From Candidatus Woesearchaeota archaeon (lineage in GTDB: Archaea; Nanobdellota; Nanobdellia; Woesearchaeales; UBA11716): a DNA stretch of 5,275 nt. Both the position numbers and the translations under genes were made by a program. The DNA lies in contig DUKR01000009.1 in the NCBI GenBank assembly GCA_013329175.1, positions 1-5,275 of the forward strand, read 5' to 3'. The notes under the pieces were generated by a model, which had not been told where the DNA came from, did not search any database, and saw only the letters and a program-made list of their open reading frames with translations. Below, in pieces: positions 1-4,014 of the stretch; the stretch's first letter is position 1; every line of letters begins with the position of its first letter.

Positions 1-111
1 TTTTTCTTTTCCCCTCGGAATTTCAAAGTGCGCTATGCCCTGCAATACAAAGGAGGAAGTTACGCATTGGTTGTGGAAGCGACGGGAGGAGTGCTCATGC
101 CTTTTTTCTAA
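1..111 (+). CDS. C-terminal end of an unidentified protein (truncated by window edge)
   Basis: Frame 1 is open from the first base to a TAA at 109-111 and gives 36 residues ending in YALVVEATGGVLMPFF. The alternation of hydrophobic and polar residues (FKVRYALQY, YALVVEA) reads like the last beta strands of a real protein. It is more protein-like than the overlapping frame that starts at 35, which is rich in Trp, Cys and His. The start lies outside the window, so length and family are unknown and I do not recognise it. A GC hairpin (120-141) sits 9 bases after the stop, and the next plus-strand unit, tRNA-Ala, has its own promoter, so this gene probably ends its transcript here. The call rests only on frame openness and composition. 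Confidence 0.5.
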   Translation, partial: FFFSPRNFKVRYALQYKGGSYALVVEATGGVLMPFF

Positions 112-119
112 TGATTCTT

Positions 120-141
120 TGGGGGGAATGCCAGCCCCCCA
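120..141 (+). repeat. GC hairpin after the first gene's stop
   Basis: Six G (121-126) face six C (135-140) across an 8-base loop, and T120-A141 adds a seventh pair. The hairpin begins 9 bases after the TAA at 109-111. No T-tract follows directly (the first T-run is CTTTTAT near 152), so it is not a classic intrinsic terminator. It could still be a transcript 3' end or RNA-stability element. It lies upstream of the tRNA-Ala promoter. Confidence 0.4.
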
Positions 142-225
142 CGAGCCTATCCACTTTTATCCCTCAAAGCTTGCCGCTCATGGCTATCACGATTACTTTT
201 CAGGATGGGAAATGCATTACTCCGT

Positions 226-243
226 AACAAAAACCATTTAAAC
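226..243 (+). promoter_or_regulatory. BRE/TATA promoter of tRNA-Ala (and probably nth)
   Basis: An A-rich BRE-like stretch (226-235, AACAAAAACC) runs into the TATA-like ATTTAAAC (236-243). The box centre lies about 31 bases before tRNA position 1, the same spacing as at the other two tRNA genes here. No second promoter is visible between the tRNA and nth, so this one probably drives both. Confidence 0.65.
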
Positions 244-270
244 CTTCCCAGAGCGATTCCTTTTTCTTGT

Positions 271-344
271 GGGCCAGTAGTTCAATCCGGTAGAACGCAC
301 CGCTGGCAGCGGTGAGGTCTCGGGTTCAAATCCCGACTGGTCCA
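271..344 (+). tRNA. tRNA-Ala, anticodon GGC
   Basis: The full cloverleaf folds. The acceptor is GGGCCAG with CTGGTCC, including the G3-U70 wobble pair that is the classic alanine identity element, and the discriminator is A at 344. The D stem is GTTC/GAAC. The anticodon stem is CACCG/CGGTG around loop CTGGCAG, with anticodon GGC at 305-307. The variable loop is AGGTC and the T arm is TCGGG/CCCGA with loop TTCAAAT. There is no intron, and CCA is not encoded (TCA follows the discriminator), as is usual in archaea. It reads GCC and GCU codons. The nth start codon lies 18 bases downstream. Confidence 0.97.
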
Positions 345-362
345 TCACAATAGCTTTTGACC

Positions 363-980
363 ATGAACAAAACAGCCTGCTTCCTTGAAATCTTCAAAAA
401 AGCCGAGAAGAGATACAAGAGCAGCAACGTGAGGCTGGCTAGCGAGGGTTGGGAAGAGCCATGGCAGACACTTATCGTGACAATAATGAGTGCCCAGTCA
501 AGAGACGAGACTACCATCCCCATTGCTGAGGAGCTGTTCAAAAAATATCCAACACTCCGATCATTAGCAGGAGCGCAATACCCTGACGTCCTGGTAGTCC
601 TCAAATCTCTCAACTACAACAGGACAAAGGCAAGGCACGTCATTGCGTGTGCAAAGGTTCTCATAGCTGACCATGGAGGGAAGGTGCCAGATGACATGGA
701 TAAGCTTGTCAGGCTTCCTGGTGTTGGGAGAAAGACTGCTGCATTGGTGCTTTCTGAGGTCTTTCACAAGCCTGCAGTCTGTGTTGATACCCATGTCCAC
801 AGGATTGCAAATGTATTTGGCTTTGTGCAGACAAGAGCGCCAGCACAGACTGAGAAGGAATTGATGGGGCTTGTTCCTAGGCAATACTGGTCACGCATCA
901 ATCCTGTCTTTGTCAGGTGGGGAAAGGATGTGCCTGGGAGGGACAGGGAGCGGTTTCTAGCAAAGCTTGCCGAAAAATAG
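363..980 (+). CDS. nth: Endonuclease III-like DNA glycosylase/AP lyase lacking the Fe-S cluster
   Basis: Predicted bifunctional DNA glycosylase/AP lyase of the HhH-GPD family, which excises oxidised pyrimidines in base-excision repair. The protein is 205 residues from the ATG at 363. A TTG two codons earlier is in frame but less likely. Motifs in order: MSAQSRDE (42-49), matching the LSAQATD region of E. coli Nth; the helix-hairpin-helix LPGVGRKTA (118-126) with the catalytic lysine K124; and VDTHVHR (141-147) with the catalytic aspartate D142. The C-terminus is odd. Nth proteins normally end in a C-x6-C-x2-C-x5-C [4Fe-4S] loop after a segment like FVRWG, but here FVRWGKDV is followed by PGRDRERFLAKLAEK and a stop, with no cysteine. 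Frame +1 past this point gives a short run to a stop, so a simple frameshift does not restore a cluster. The gene probably shares a transcript with tRNA-Ala and has no clear Shine-Dalgarno sequence. Family call is firm; exact substrate is inferred. Confidence 0.93.
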   Translation: MNKTACFLEIFKKAEKRYKSSNVRLASEGWEEPWQTLIVTIMSAQSRDETTIPIAEELFKKYPTLRSLAGAQYPDVLVVLKSLNYNRTKARHVIACAKVLIADHGGKVPDDMDKLVRLPGVGRKTAALVLSEVFHKPAVCVDTHVHRIANVFGFVQTRAPAQTEKELMGLVPRQYWSRINPVFVRWGKDVPGRDRERFLAKLAEK

Positions 981-987
981 GCTGGCC

Positions 988-1013
988 GGCAAGGCAACGC
1001 CGACGCCAGGATT
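988..1013. repeat. Direct repeat copy 1: duplicate of the tRNA-Ser 3' end
   Basis: Bases 991-1007 are identical over 17 positions to 1094-1110. After one mismatch, GGATT (1009-1013) matches 1112-1116. To the left GGC is also shared, allowing one missing A. Copy 2 covers the discriminator, the 3' acceptor strand and part of the T arm of tRNA-Ser, plus its 3' flank. Copy 1 has no matching 5' half, so it is a tRNA 3' fragment, either a degraded tRNA-Ser duplicate or an attachment-site-like remnant. It begins 8 bases after the nth stop. Confidence 0.75.
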
Positions 1014-1028
1014 CACCCGAAAGCGCAG

Positions 1029-1084
1029 CTTGAGCGGTGTGCCAGAAATGCGCTGGCATTTCTGTGCATGAACCGCAGGTTCAA
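1029..1084. repeat. Long imperfect palindrome between nth and tRNA-Ser
   Basis: The core is a perfect 9-bp stem, CAGAAATGC (1043-1051) with GCATTTCTG (1056-1064), around a 4-base loop. Past a bulged T1065 it continues with 1040-1042 against 1066-1068, then GCGGT (1034-1038) against ACCGC (1072-1076), then TTGA (1030-1033) against TCAA (1081-1084). A competing local hairpin GAACC/GGTTC exists at 1070-1082. No T-tract follows on either strand. The convergent genes nth and tRNA-Ser both end near it, so a transcript-end role is possible. A mobile-repeat origin is equally possible given the flanking direct repeats. Confidence 0.6.
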
Positions 1085-1100
1085 AGATGGGCAAAGGCAA

Positions 1101-1184
1101 CGCCGACGCCCGGATTTGAACCGGGATATCCTTTCGGAAACTGGCTTTCAAGGCCAGCGCAATACCGGGTTATGCGACATCGGC
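1101..1184 (-). tRNA. tRNA-Ser, anticodon TGA
   Basis: Read on the minus strand from 1184, the acceptor is GCCGATG paired with CGTCGGC, and the discriminator is G (complement of 1101), as expected for serine. The anticodon stem is CTGGC/GCCAG with loop CTTGAAA, giving anticodon TGA. A long variable arm (TTTCC-GAAA-GGATAT) marks a class II tRNA, consistent with serine. The T arm is CCCGG/CCGGG with loop TTCAAAT. It has no intron and no encoded CCA. It decodes UCA and possibly other UCN codons. Its 3' end and flank are duplicated at 988-1013. It converges on nth. Confidence 0.97.
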
Positions 1185-1212
1185 AACGGAGCAGAAAGTT
1201 TTGGTAAAGTGT

Positions 1213-1226
1213 ACTTAAAGGTTTCG
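1213..1226 (-). promoter_or_regulatory. BRE/TATA promoter of tRNA-Ser
   Basis: On the minus strand CGAAAC (BRE, 1226-1221) is followed by CTTTAAGT (TATA, 1220-1213). The box centre is about 33 bases upstream of tRNA-Ser position 1 (1184). The match to the archaeal BRE-TATA pattern is good. Confidence 0.7.
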
Positions 1227-1242
1227 TACAGCAAACTCAGGC

Positions 1243-1256
1243 AAAAAAAAGAAAAG
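1243..1256 (-). terminator. Oligo-T terminator of the acidic small protein gene
   Basis: On the minus strand the TAG stop (1263-1261) is followed within a few bases by a T4-C-T8 tract (plus-strand A-runs 1252-1255 and 1243-1250). Archaeal RNA polymerase commonly terminates at such U-rich stretches without a hairpin. It lies just upstream of the tRNA-Ser promoter, so it insulates that gene. Confidence 0.6.
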
Positions 1257-1260
1257 AGGG

Positions 1261-1440
1261 CTATTCCTCTTCTTTTGCATCATCGTCATCAGGATCAAGA
1301 ATGTCATCCTCGGCATCGTCATAGCCGCGCATGAAGCCTTCCTCCTCAGCAGAAAGCTCATCGGACTCGATCATGTTCTCACGGCCCTCTTCGTCGTAGA
1401 CAGTGTCTTTTTCGTCAGTCTTGGTGTCCTCTTGTCCCAT
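1261..1440 (-). CDS. Small, highly acidic protein of unknown function
   Basis: 59 residues starting MGQEDTKTDEKD and ending DPDDDDAKEEE. About half are Asp or Glu, there is no cysteine, and there is no membrane segment. The least biased part is ENMIESDELSAEEEGFMRGY (near 22-41), which I suspect is a conserved motif in small archaeal proteins, but this is unverified memory. I chose the ATG at 1440 over the in-frame ATG at 1461. The TATA box (about 1466-1475) centres 29-30 bases from 1440, which predicts a leaderless start there. It is too close to 1461 for that codon to be transcribed. The gene diverges from the micro-membrane gene at 1497, is followed by an oligo-T terminator, and appears to be its own unit. 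It could bind a basic protein or act as a disordered acidic adaptor, but no function can be assigned. Confidence 0.72.
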   Translation of the reverse strand: MGQEDTKTDEKDTVYDEEGRENMIESDELSAEEEGFMRGYDDAEDDILDPDDDDAKEEE

Positions 1441-1463
1441 GAAACTATGGCGTCCTTCCATTA

Positions 1464-1479
1464 ACTTTAAAAATATTTC
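1464..1479. promoter_or_regulatory. Shared divergent promoter (TATA on both strands)
   Basis: The AT-rich block ACTTTAAAAATATTTC reads as a TATA box in both directions: CTTTAAAAATA on plus, TATTTTTAAAG on minus. Its centre (about 1470) is 27 bases from the plus ATG at 1497 and about 30 bases from the minus ATG at 1440. Those are the distances expected for leaderless starts in archaea. No second TATA is seen in the 56-base gap between the two start codons. Confidence 0.6.
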
Positions 1480-1496
1480 TAGCTAAGGGAATACAT

Positions 1497-1664
1497 ATGG
1501 CATTAAATCCTGTTGTGACCTATGTTGCAAATCTTGGCCTCATTCTGGCAGGATTTTTCTTCGTGTATATTGCAGCTGCCTGACTCTCAGTCTCGCAGGG
1601 AGACATTTCATGGTTCATCCTGCTCGTGGCAAGAAAGATACGAAAAGCGCTCTATGGTGAATGA
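1497..1664 (+). pseudogene. Micro membrane protein gene with an in-frame TGA after codon 28
   Basis: From the ATG at 1497 the frame encodes 28 residues, MALNPVVTYVANLGLILAGF then FFVYIAAA, one clear transmembrane helix, and then meets TGA at 1581-1583. The same frame continues without interruption for 26 more codons, including GDISWFILLVARKIRKALYG, to a second TGA at 1662-1664. The continuation looks like protein: a short hydrophobic helix followed by a basic amphipathic end. It has no in-frame ATG of its own. Read through, the product would be about 55 residues with a membrane hairpin and would end 21 bases before the stop of the convergent gene at 1686, filling an otherwise empty gap. The start is supported by the TATA box 27 bases upstream. 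The TGA may be a disabling mutation, a sequence error or a read-through site. If none of these, the product is a 28-residue peptide (1497-1583). I do not recognise the family. Confidence 0.5.
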
Positions 1665-1685
1665 AGAAAAAAGAGAAGTTGATGT

Positions 1686-2204
1686 TCATATCTTCTTTTT
1701 CCTTCCTGCCCTTCTTTTCGCAGTCCTCTTTCTGGTTCCTTTCCGCCTGACGGCTGCCTCTTTGGCTGCAGAAGCCTTCTCTTCAGGGGCAGCCGTTACT
1801 GCCGGCTTTTGAGCGCTTGCTCTTACGTGCGCCTGCCTGGCCAATGCCTTTACAACAGGATTCTTGTTGATGTTGCTGACAGCAATCAGGAAAGCGACAA
1901 GCGTTGCTGCTGCTGTAGCAAACCACACCAGCAGGTTGTCAGCCTTCCCATAACCAAGAAGGAACAAGAGGTCAAAAAGCACCACCGCAAACACAACCAT
2001 GAACACAGTCCAGCCAACGCGCATCCCGGCATATGCCATGAACAGGGCAGCAAGCGATGCTATCATTAGCACAACAAGCAGCACAATCTCAGCTGCAAGC
2101 AAAAGCTTCTGCGTTGTGAAGATGATGCTTATCAGACCGATGAACGAGAGCAGCAGCAGAACGTCAGTTGCAAAGAAAGACCAAAGGGTAGTATTGCGTG
2201 CCAT
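1686..2204 (-). CDS. Four-helix membrane protein with a very basic C-terminal tail
   Basis: 172 residues from the ATG at 2204 (MARNTTLWSFFATD). Predicted transmembrane helices lie near residues 12-30, 34-58, 63-83 and 91-110. From about 120 the chain is an Ala/Lys/Arg-rich tail without hydrophobic runs, ending in RRKGTRKRTAKRRAGRKKKI (153-172). The positive-inside rule with four helices puts both ends in the cytoplasm, where such a tail could contact nucleic acid, ribosomes or lipid head groups (inference). The frame is open 35 codons further up, but that extension overlaps the end of the surface-protein gene. AGGAGAGG just before 2204 and TATA-like sequences at 2228-2236 and 2241-2252 support the shorter start. 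It lies 55 bases downstream of the surface-protein gene on the same strand and may be co-transcribed with it. I recognise no family. Confidence 0.8.
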   Translation of the reverse strand: MARNTTLWSFFATDVLLLLSFIGLISIIFTTQKLLLAAEIVLLVVLMIASLAALFMAYAGMRVGWTVFMVVFAVVLFDLLFLLGYGKADNLLVWFATAAATLVAFLIAVSNINKNPVVKALARQAHVRASAQKPAVTAAPEEKASAAKEAAVRRKGTRKRTAKRRAGRKKKI

Positions 2205-2227
2205 ACCCTCTCCTGAAGAAAAGGAGT

Positions 2228-2252
2228 ATAAAAATATTTCCATTATAAAGTG
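2228..2252 (-). promoter_or_regulatory. Probable promoter of the four-helix membrane protein
   Basis: In the 55-base gap after the surface-protein stop, the minus strand carries CACTTTATAATG (2252-2241) and then AAATATTTTTATAC (2239-2226). The second box is about 28 bases from the ATG at 2204 and predicts a nearly leaderless mRNA. The first would give a leader of about 17 bases carrying the purine run AGGAGAGG. Either is workable, and I cannot tell which is used. Confidence 0.5.
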
Positions 2253-2259
2253 GTGAAAG

Positions 2260-3681
2260 TTACCTCTTGATAAGTACAAAATAAGCAATAGCAAAAATAA
2301 CAATGCCAAGGAAGAGAACGTTTGCGCCTATGACCATTGCAAGGAAGACAGGCTCTTCCCAGATGCTCTTCTCTACTGTTGCTGCAATATTCGCTGGCCT
2401 TGGGATGGTGATGCCGCTTGAACCCTGCTCTTCGGCTGGCGCAGCCTCTGTAGGAGTGGTCATCTCTGACGTGCCTTCTTCAGGAGGCTCGGCTGCGGGT
2501 GCAGCCTCTTCCTCCAAAGGCTCAACTGTGCCATCGCACGCAGCCACTATCAGTTCAACAACAGTTGTATCATCAATAATCGTATCGCTGTAATAGGCGC
2601 TGATAGTGATAGGATAATCCCCCGCAGCGGTACCTTCTCTGATTTCAAATGGCACGGTTGCAGCATGCTTTTCGTCATCCGGGCCTTCCATCTCATCTAT
2701 TGCTATGCCCTTCTCTTCCCAATTGATGCCAAGAGCTGGATTCATAGCAGTTACCCTCACCATGCCCTCATATGAGCCACCCCTGTTTGCAAGCATGACC
2801 GTGATGGTCCCTGCCCCCGAGCACTTGATTGATGCAGGAAATATTTCGGCTTTTTCGATGATGATGTCGTGCTGCTTCTTCTTCACTTCAAGCTTCACAG
2901 CCCATTCTTGAGTGATGGTATCACCCTCAAAATCCCCTTCAAGCACAATGATGACGTCATACAGCCCTTCCTCAACAAACGTAGGGGTGCCAAGCGCTAC
3001 GTCAATCCATTCGCTGTCTCCCTGGCCAAGGATATAGGTAGTTGATTCCTCCTCAACATCCTCGCCATCATCAATACCCTCGATGGTGATGGTGACAAAG
3101 ACATCCTCAGCCTCAGCATCTTCCTTGTCATCAGACACAAGCTCGTTTCTCACTCTGACCGAGAACTCAACCATTCCCCCTGGCCTGATGGATTCCTTGA
3201 TGGTTTCGCCGTCCTTGACAGCCTGGACCGTCACGTTGTCGTTTGTATCAGTAGTGCCAATGATGAACACATTCAGGTCCTCGATGAACAAATCCCCCCC
3301 TACTGCCGCTTTGATGGGAAAGATCACAGGAGAGAGCTCTGCTGAGGAGATTCTCACGCTCCCTATATTCACGTTGCCTGACTCATCAGTAGGCACGTGA
3401 GCGCTGACGGTCACAGACTGTGACGCGTTAGGCGCAAGCACTGCAATGCTTGACGGGGCGAACAGGACATTCCATTTGGATGCTGCATCACTTGATATGT
3501 TGATAGCTGTCAGGCTTTCGTTGCCGTCATTTTTTATGGTGAACGCCTTTGAGATGCTGGTATTCCTGTCAACTGCCCCAAAATTCACGTCAACCGGAAG
3601 ATTCAGGCTACCTGCAGCAAGCGCGCTTGCGCAGAACACTAAGAGTAATGCAATGCAGATAAATACTGGTTTCATTTTCAT
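2260..3681 (-). CDS. Anchored cell-surface protein with Ig-like beta-sandwich domains
   Basis: 473 residues. Residues 1-23 are a signal peptide (basic MKMK, hydrophobic VFICIALLLVFCASA, small residues ALAA before the likely cut). Three beta-rich regions follow. The first (about 25-127) resembles archaeal surface domains of the NEW3/COG1361-COG1470 kind. The second (about 131-267) is very acidic, with RPGGMVEFSVRVRN at 166-179 and EDVFVTITIEGIDDGED at 192-208. The third (about 272-380) is bracketed by the only mature-part cysteines, C287 and C382, a likely disulfide. An acidic Pro/Ala/Glu/Thr linker (386-425) leads to one transmembrane helix (about 444-470) and the short cytoplasmic end IKR. 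N-glycosylation sequons occur at N40, N54, N61, N85 and N149. It is therefore probably outside the cell, held by a C-terminal anchor. The ATG at 3675 is an alternative start that fits the TATA distance slightly better. The precise role (S-layer, adhesion, envelope stability) is not visible. Confidence 0.9.
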   Translation of the reverse strand: MKMKPVFICIALLLVFCASALAAGSLNLPVDVNFGAVDRNTSISKAFTIKNDGNESLTAINISSDAASKWNVLFAPSSIAVLAPNASQSVTVSAHVPTDESGNVNIGSVRISSAELSPVIFPIKAAVGGDLFIEDLNVFIIGTTDTNDNVTVQAVKDGETIKESIRPGGMVEFSVRVRNELVSDDKEDAEAEDVFVTITIEGIDDGEDVEEESTTYILGQGDSEWIDVALGTPTFVEEGLYDVIIVLEGDFEGDTITQEWAVKLEVKKKQHDIIIEKAEIFPASIKCSGAGTITVMLANRGGSYEGMVRVTAMNPALGINWEEKGIAIDEMEGPDDEKHAATVPFEIREGTAAGDYPITISAYYSDTIIDDTTVVELIVAACDGTVEPLEEEAAPAAEPPEEGTSEMTTPTEAAPAEEQGSSGITIPRPANIAATVEKSIWEEPVFLAMVIGANVLFLGIVIFAIAYFVLIKR

Positions 3682-3698
3682 TGCTCAGTAGTATCATC

Positions 3699-3716
3699 TA
3701 TTTAAATATTTCTTTT
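3699..3716 (-). promoter_or_regulatory. BRE/TATA promoter of the surface-protein gene
   Basis: The minus strand reads AAAAAAGAAATATTTAAATA toward the gene, a strong BRE-TATA match. TATTTAAATA (3699-3708) is a perfect palindrome, so the box could also fire on the plus strand. Its centre is 23 bases from the ATG at 3681 and 29 from the one at 3675, predicting a leaderless or nearly leaderless mRNA. Confidence 0.7.
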
Positions 3717-3750
3717 TTCCTGGCGTTAAGGCAATGGCACTATTTTCCGT

Positions 3751-3805
3751 TGGGCATGGTCAGCCGCTCTCGGCTGATTTTTTTGACCTACAGAGAGAAT
3801 GCCCA
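3751..3805 (+). other. Nested stem structure with T7 tract (terminator or small RNA)
   Basis: Three inverted pairs nest here. TGGGCAT (3751-3757) pairs with ATGCCCA (3799-3805). GGTCA (3758-3762) pairs with TGACC (3784-3788). The tip CAGCCG (3761-3766) pairs with CGGCTG (3771-3776) over loop CTCT. On the plus strand the tip hairpin is followed by A and seven T (3778-3784), the form of an intrinsic terminator, yet no plus-strand gene lies upstream. On the minus strand the same bases lie 31-85 bases past the tRNA-Asn 3' end. The stretch between the surface-protein promoter and tRNA-Asn holds no convincing ORF. Confidence 0.5.
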
Positions 3806-3806
3806 G

Positions 3807-3811
3807 AAAAA
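3807..3811 (-). terminator. T5 tract after tRNA-Asn
   Basis: On the minus strand five T follow the tRNA 3' end by about 25 bases (plus-strand AAAAA at 3807-3811). A short U-run of this kind can end an archaeal tRNA transcript. The support is only the run and its position. Confidence 0.35.
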
Positions 3812-3835
3812 TGGTATCCTGTACTTATCCTTTAA

Positions 3836-3908
3836 CGCCTCCGGGCAGACTCGAACTGCCGACCTCACGATTAACAGTCGTGCGCTCTACCTGCTAAGCT
3901 ACGGAGGC
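3836..3908 (-). tRNA. tRNA-Asn, anticodon GTT
   Basis: Read on the minus strand from 3908, the acceptor is GCCTCCG with CGGAGGC, seven perfect pairs, and the discriminator is G (complement of 3836). The D stem is GCTT/GAGC. The anticodon stem is CACGA/TCGTG around CTGTTAA, giving anticodon GTT for AAC and AAU. The variable loop is AGGTC, and the T arm is GGCAG/CTGCC with loop TTCGAGT. It has no intron and no encoded CCA (T follows the discriminator). It is transcribed away from folC. Confidence 0.97.
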
Positions 3909-3920
3909 CCAATGGTCATG

Positions 3921-3935
3921 CGGACTAAAAGTCCG
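3921..3935. repeat. Palindrome CGGACT-AAA-AGTCCG at the tRNA-Asn promoter
   Basis: A perfect 6-bp inverted repeat with a 3-base spacer lies between the TATA box (3936-3944) and tRNA-Asn (5' end 3908), 12 bases before the tRNA. It covers the predicted melting and start region, where a protein could block initiation. Alternatively it could form a hairpin in the pre-tRNA leader. Confidence 0.5.
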
Positions 3936-3950
3936 TTTATATAACTTTCG
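3936..3950 (-). promoter_or_regulatory. BRE/TATA promoter of tRNA-Asn
   Basis: On the minus strand CGAAAG (3950-3945) precedes TTATATAAA (3944-3936). The box centre is about 32 bases from tRNA-Asn position 1, the spacing seen at the other two tRNA genes. A 15-base palindrome (3921-3935) starts directly downstream of the box. Confidence 0.7.
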
Positions 3951-3973
3951 ATGAAGGAAAAATTGAGGTTTTG

Positions 3974-3991
3974 CGCAAAAAACCTTTAAAA
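3974..3991 (+). promoter_or_regulatory. BRE/TATA promoter of folC
   Basis: GCAAAAAACC (BRE region) runs into TTTAAAA (3985-3991). The box centre (about 3988) is 27 bases from the folC ATG at 4015, predicting a leaderless mRNA. It lies back to back with the tRNA-Asn promoter, about 25 bases away. Confidence 0.7.
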
Positions 3992-4014
3992 CTCCTGCCC
4001 ATTCAGCAGGCGGA

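Noticed and set aside
111..227. 38-codon ORF starting in a TAATG overlap with the preceding stop
   Set aside because: The overlap suggests coupling, but the start region is the GC hairpin, the peptide has no recognisable pattern, and it ends at the tRNA-Ala BRE. Support is too weak.
35..241. Plus-strand 68-codon ORF near the left end
   Set aside because: Composition is poor (Trp, Cys, His rich), it overlaps the better frame-1 protein end (1-111), and it runs into the tRNA-Ala promoter.
1441..1461. Upstream ATG adding 7 residues to the acidic protein
   Set aside because: It lies about 8 bases from the TATA centre, so it would not be in the transcript.
1522..1812. Plus-strand 96-codon ORF
   Set aside because: Shadow frame of the micro membrane gene and antisense to the basic tail of the 1686-2204 gene. 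No protein-like features.
2205..2309. N-terminal extension of the four-helix protein to 2309
   Set aside because: It would overlap the 3' end of the surface-protein gene, and a promoter and purine-rich site precede the ATG at 2204.
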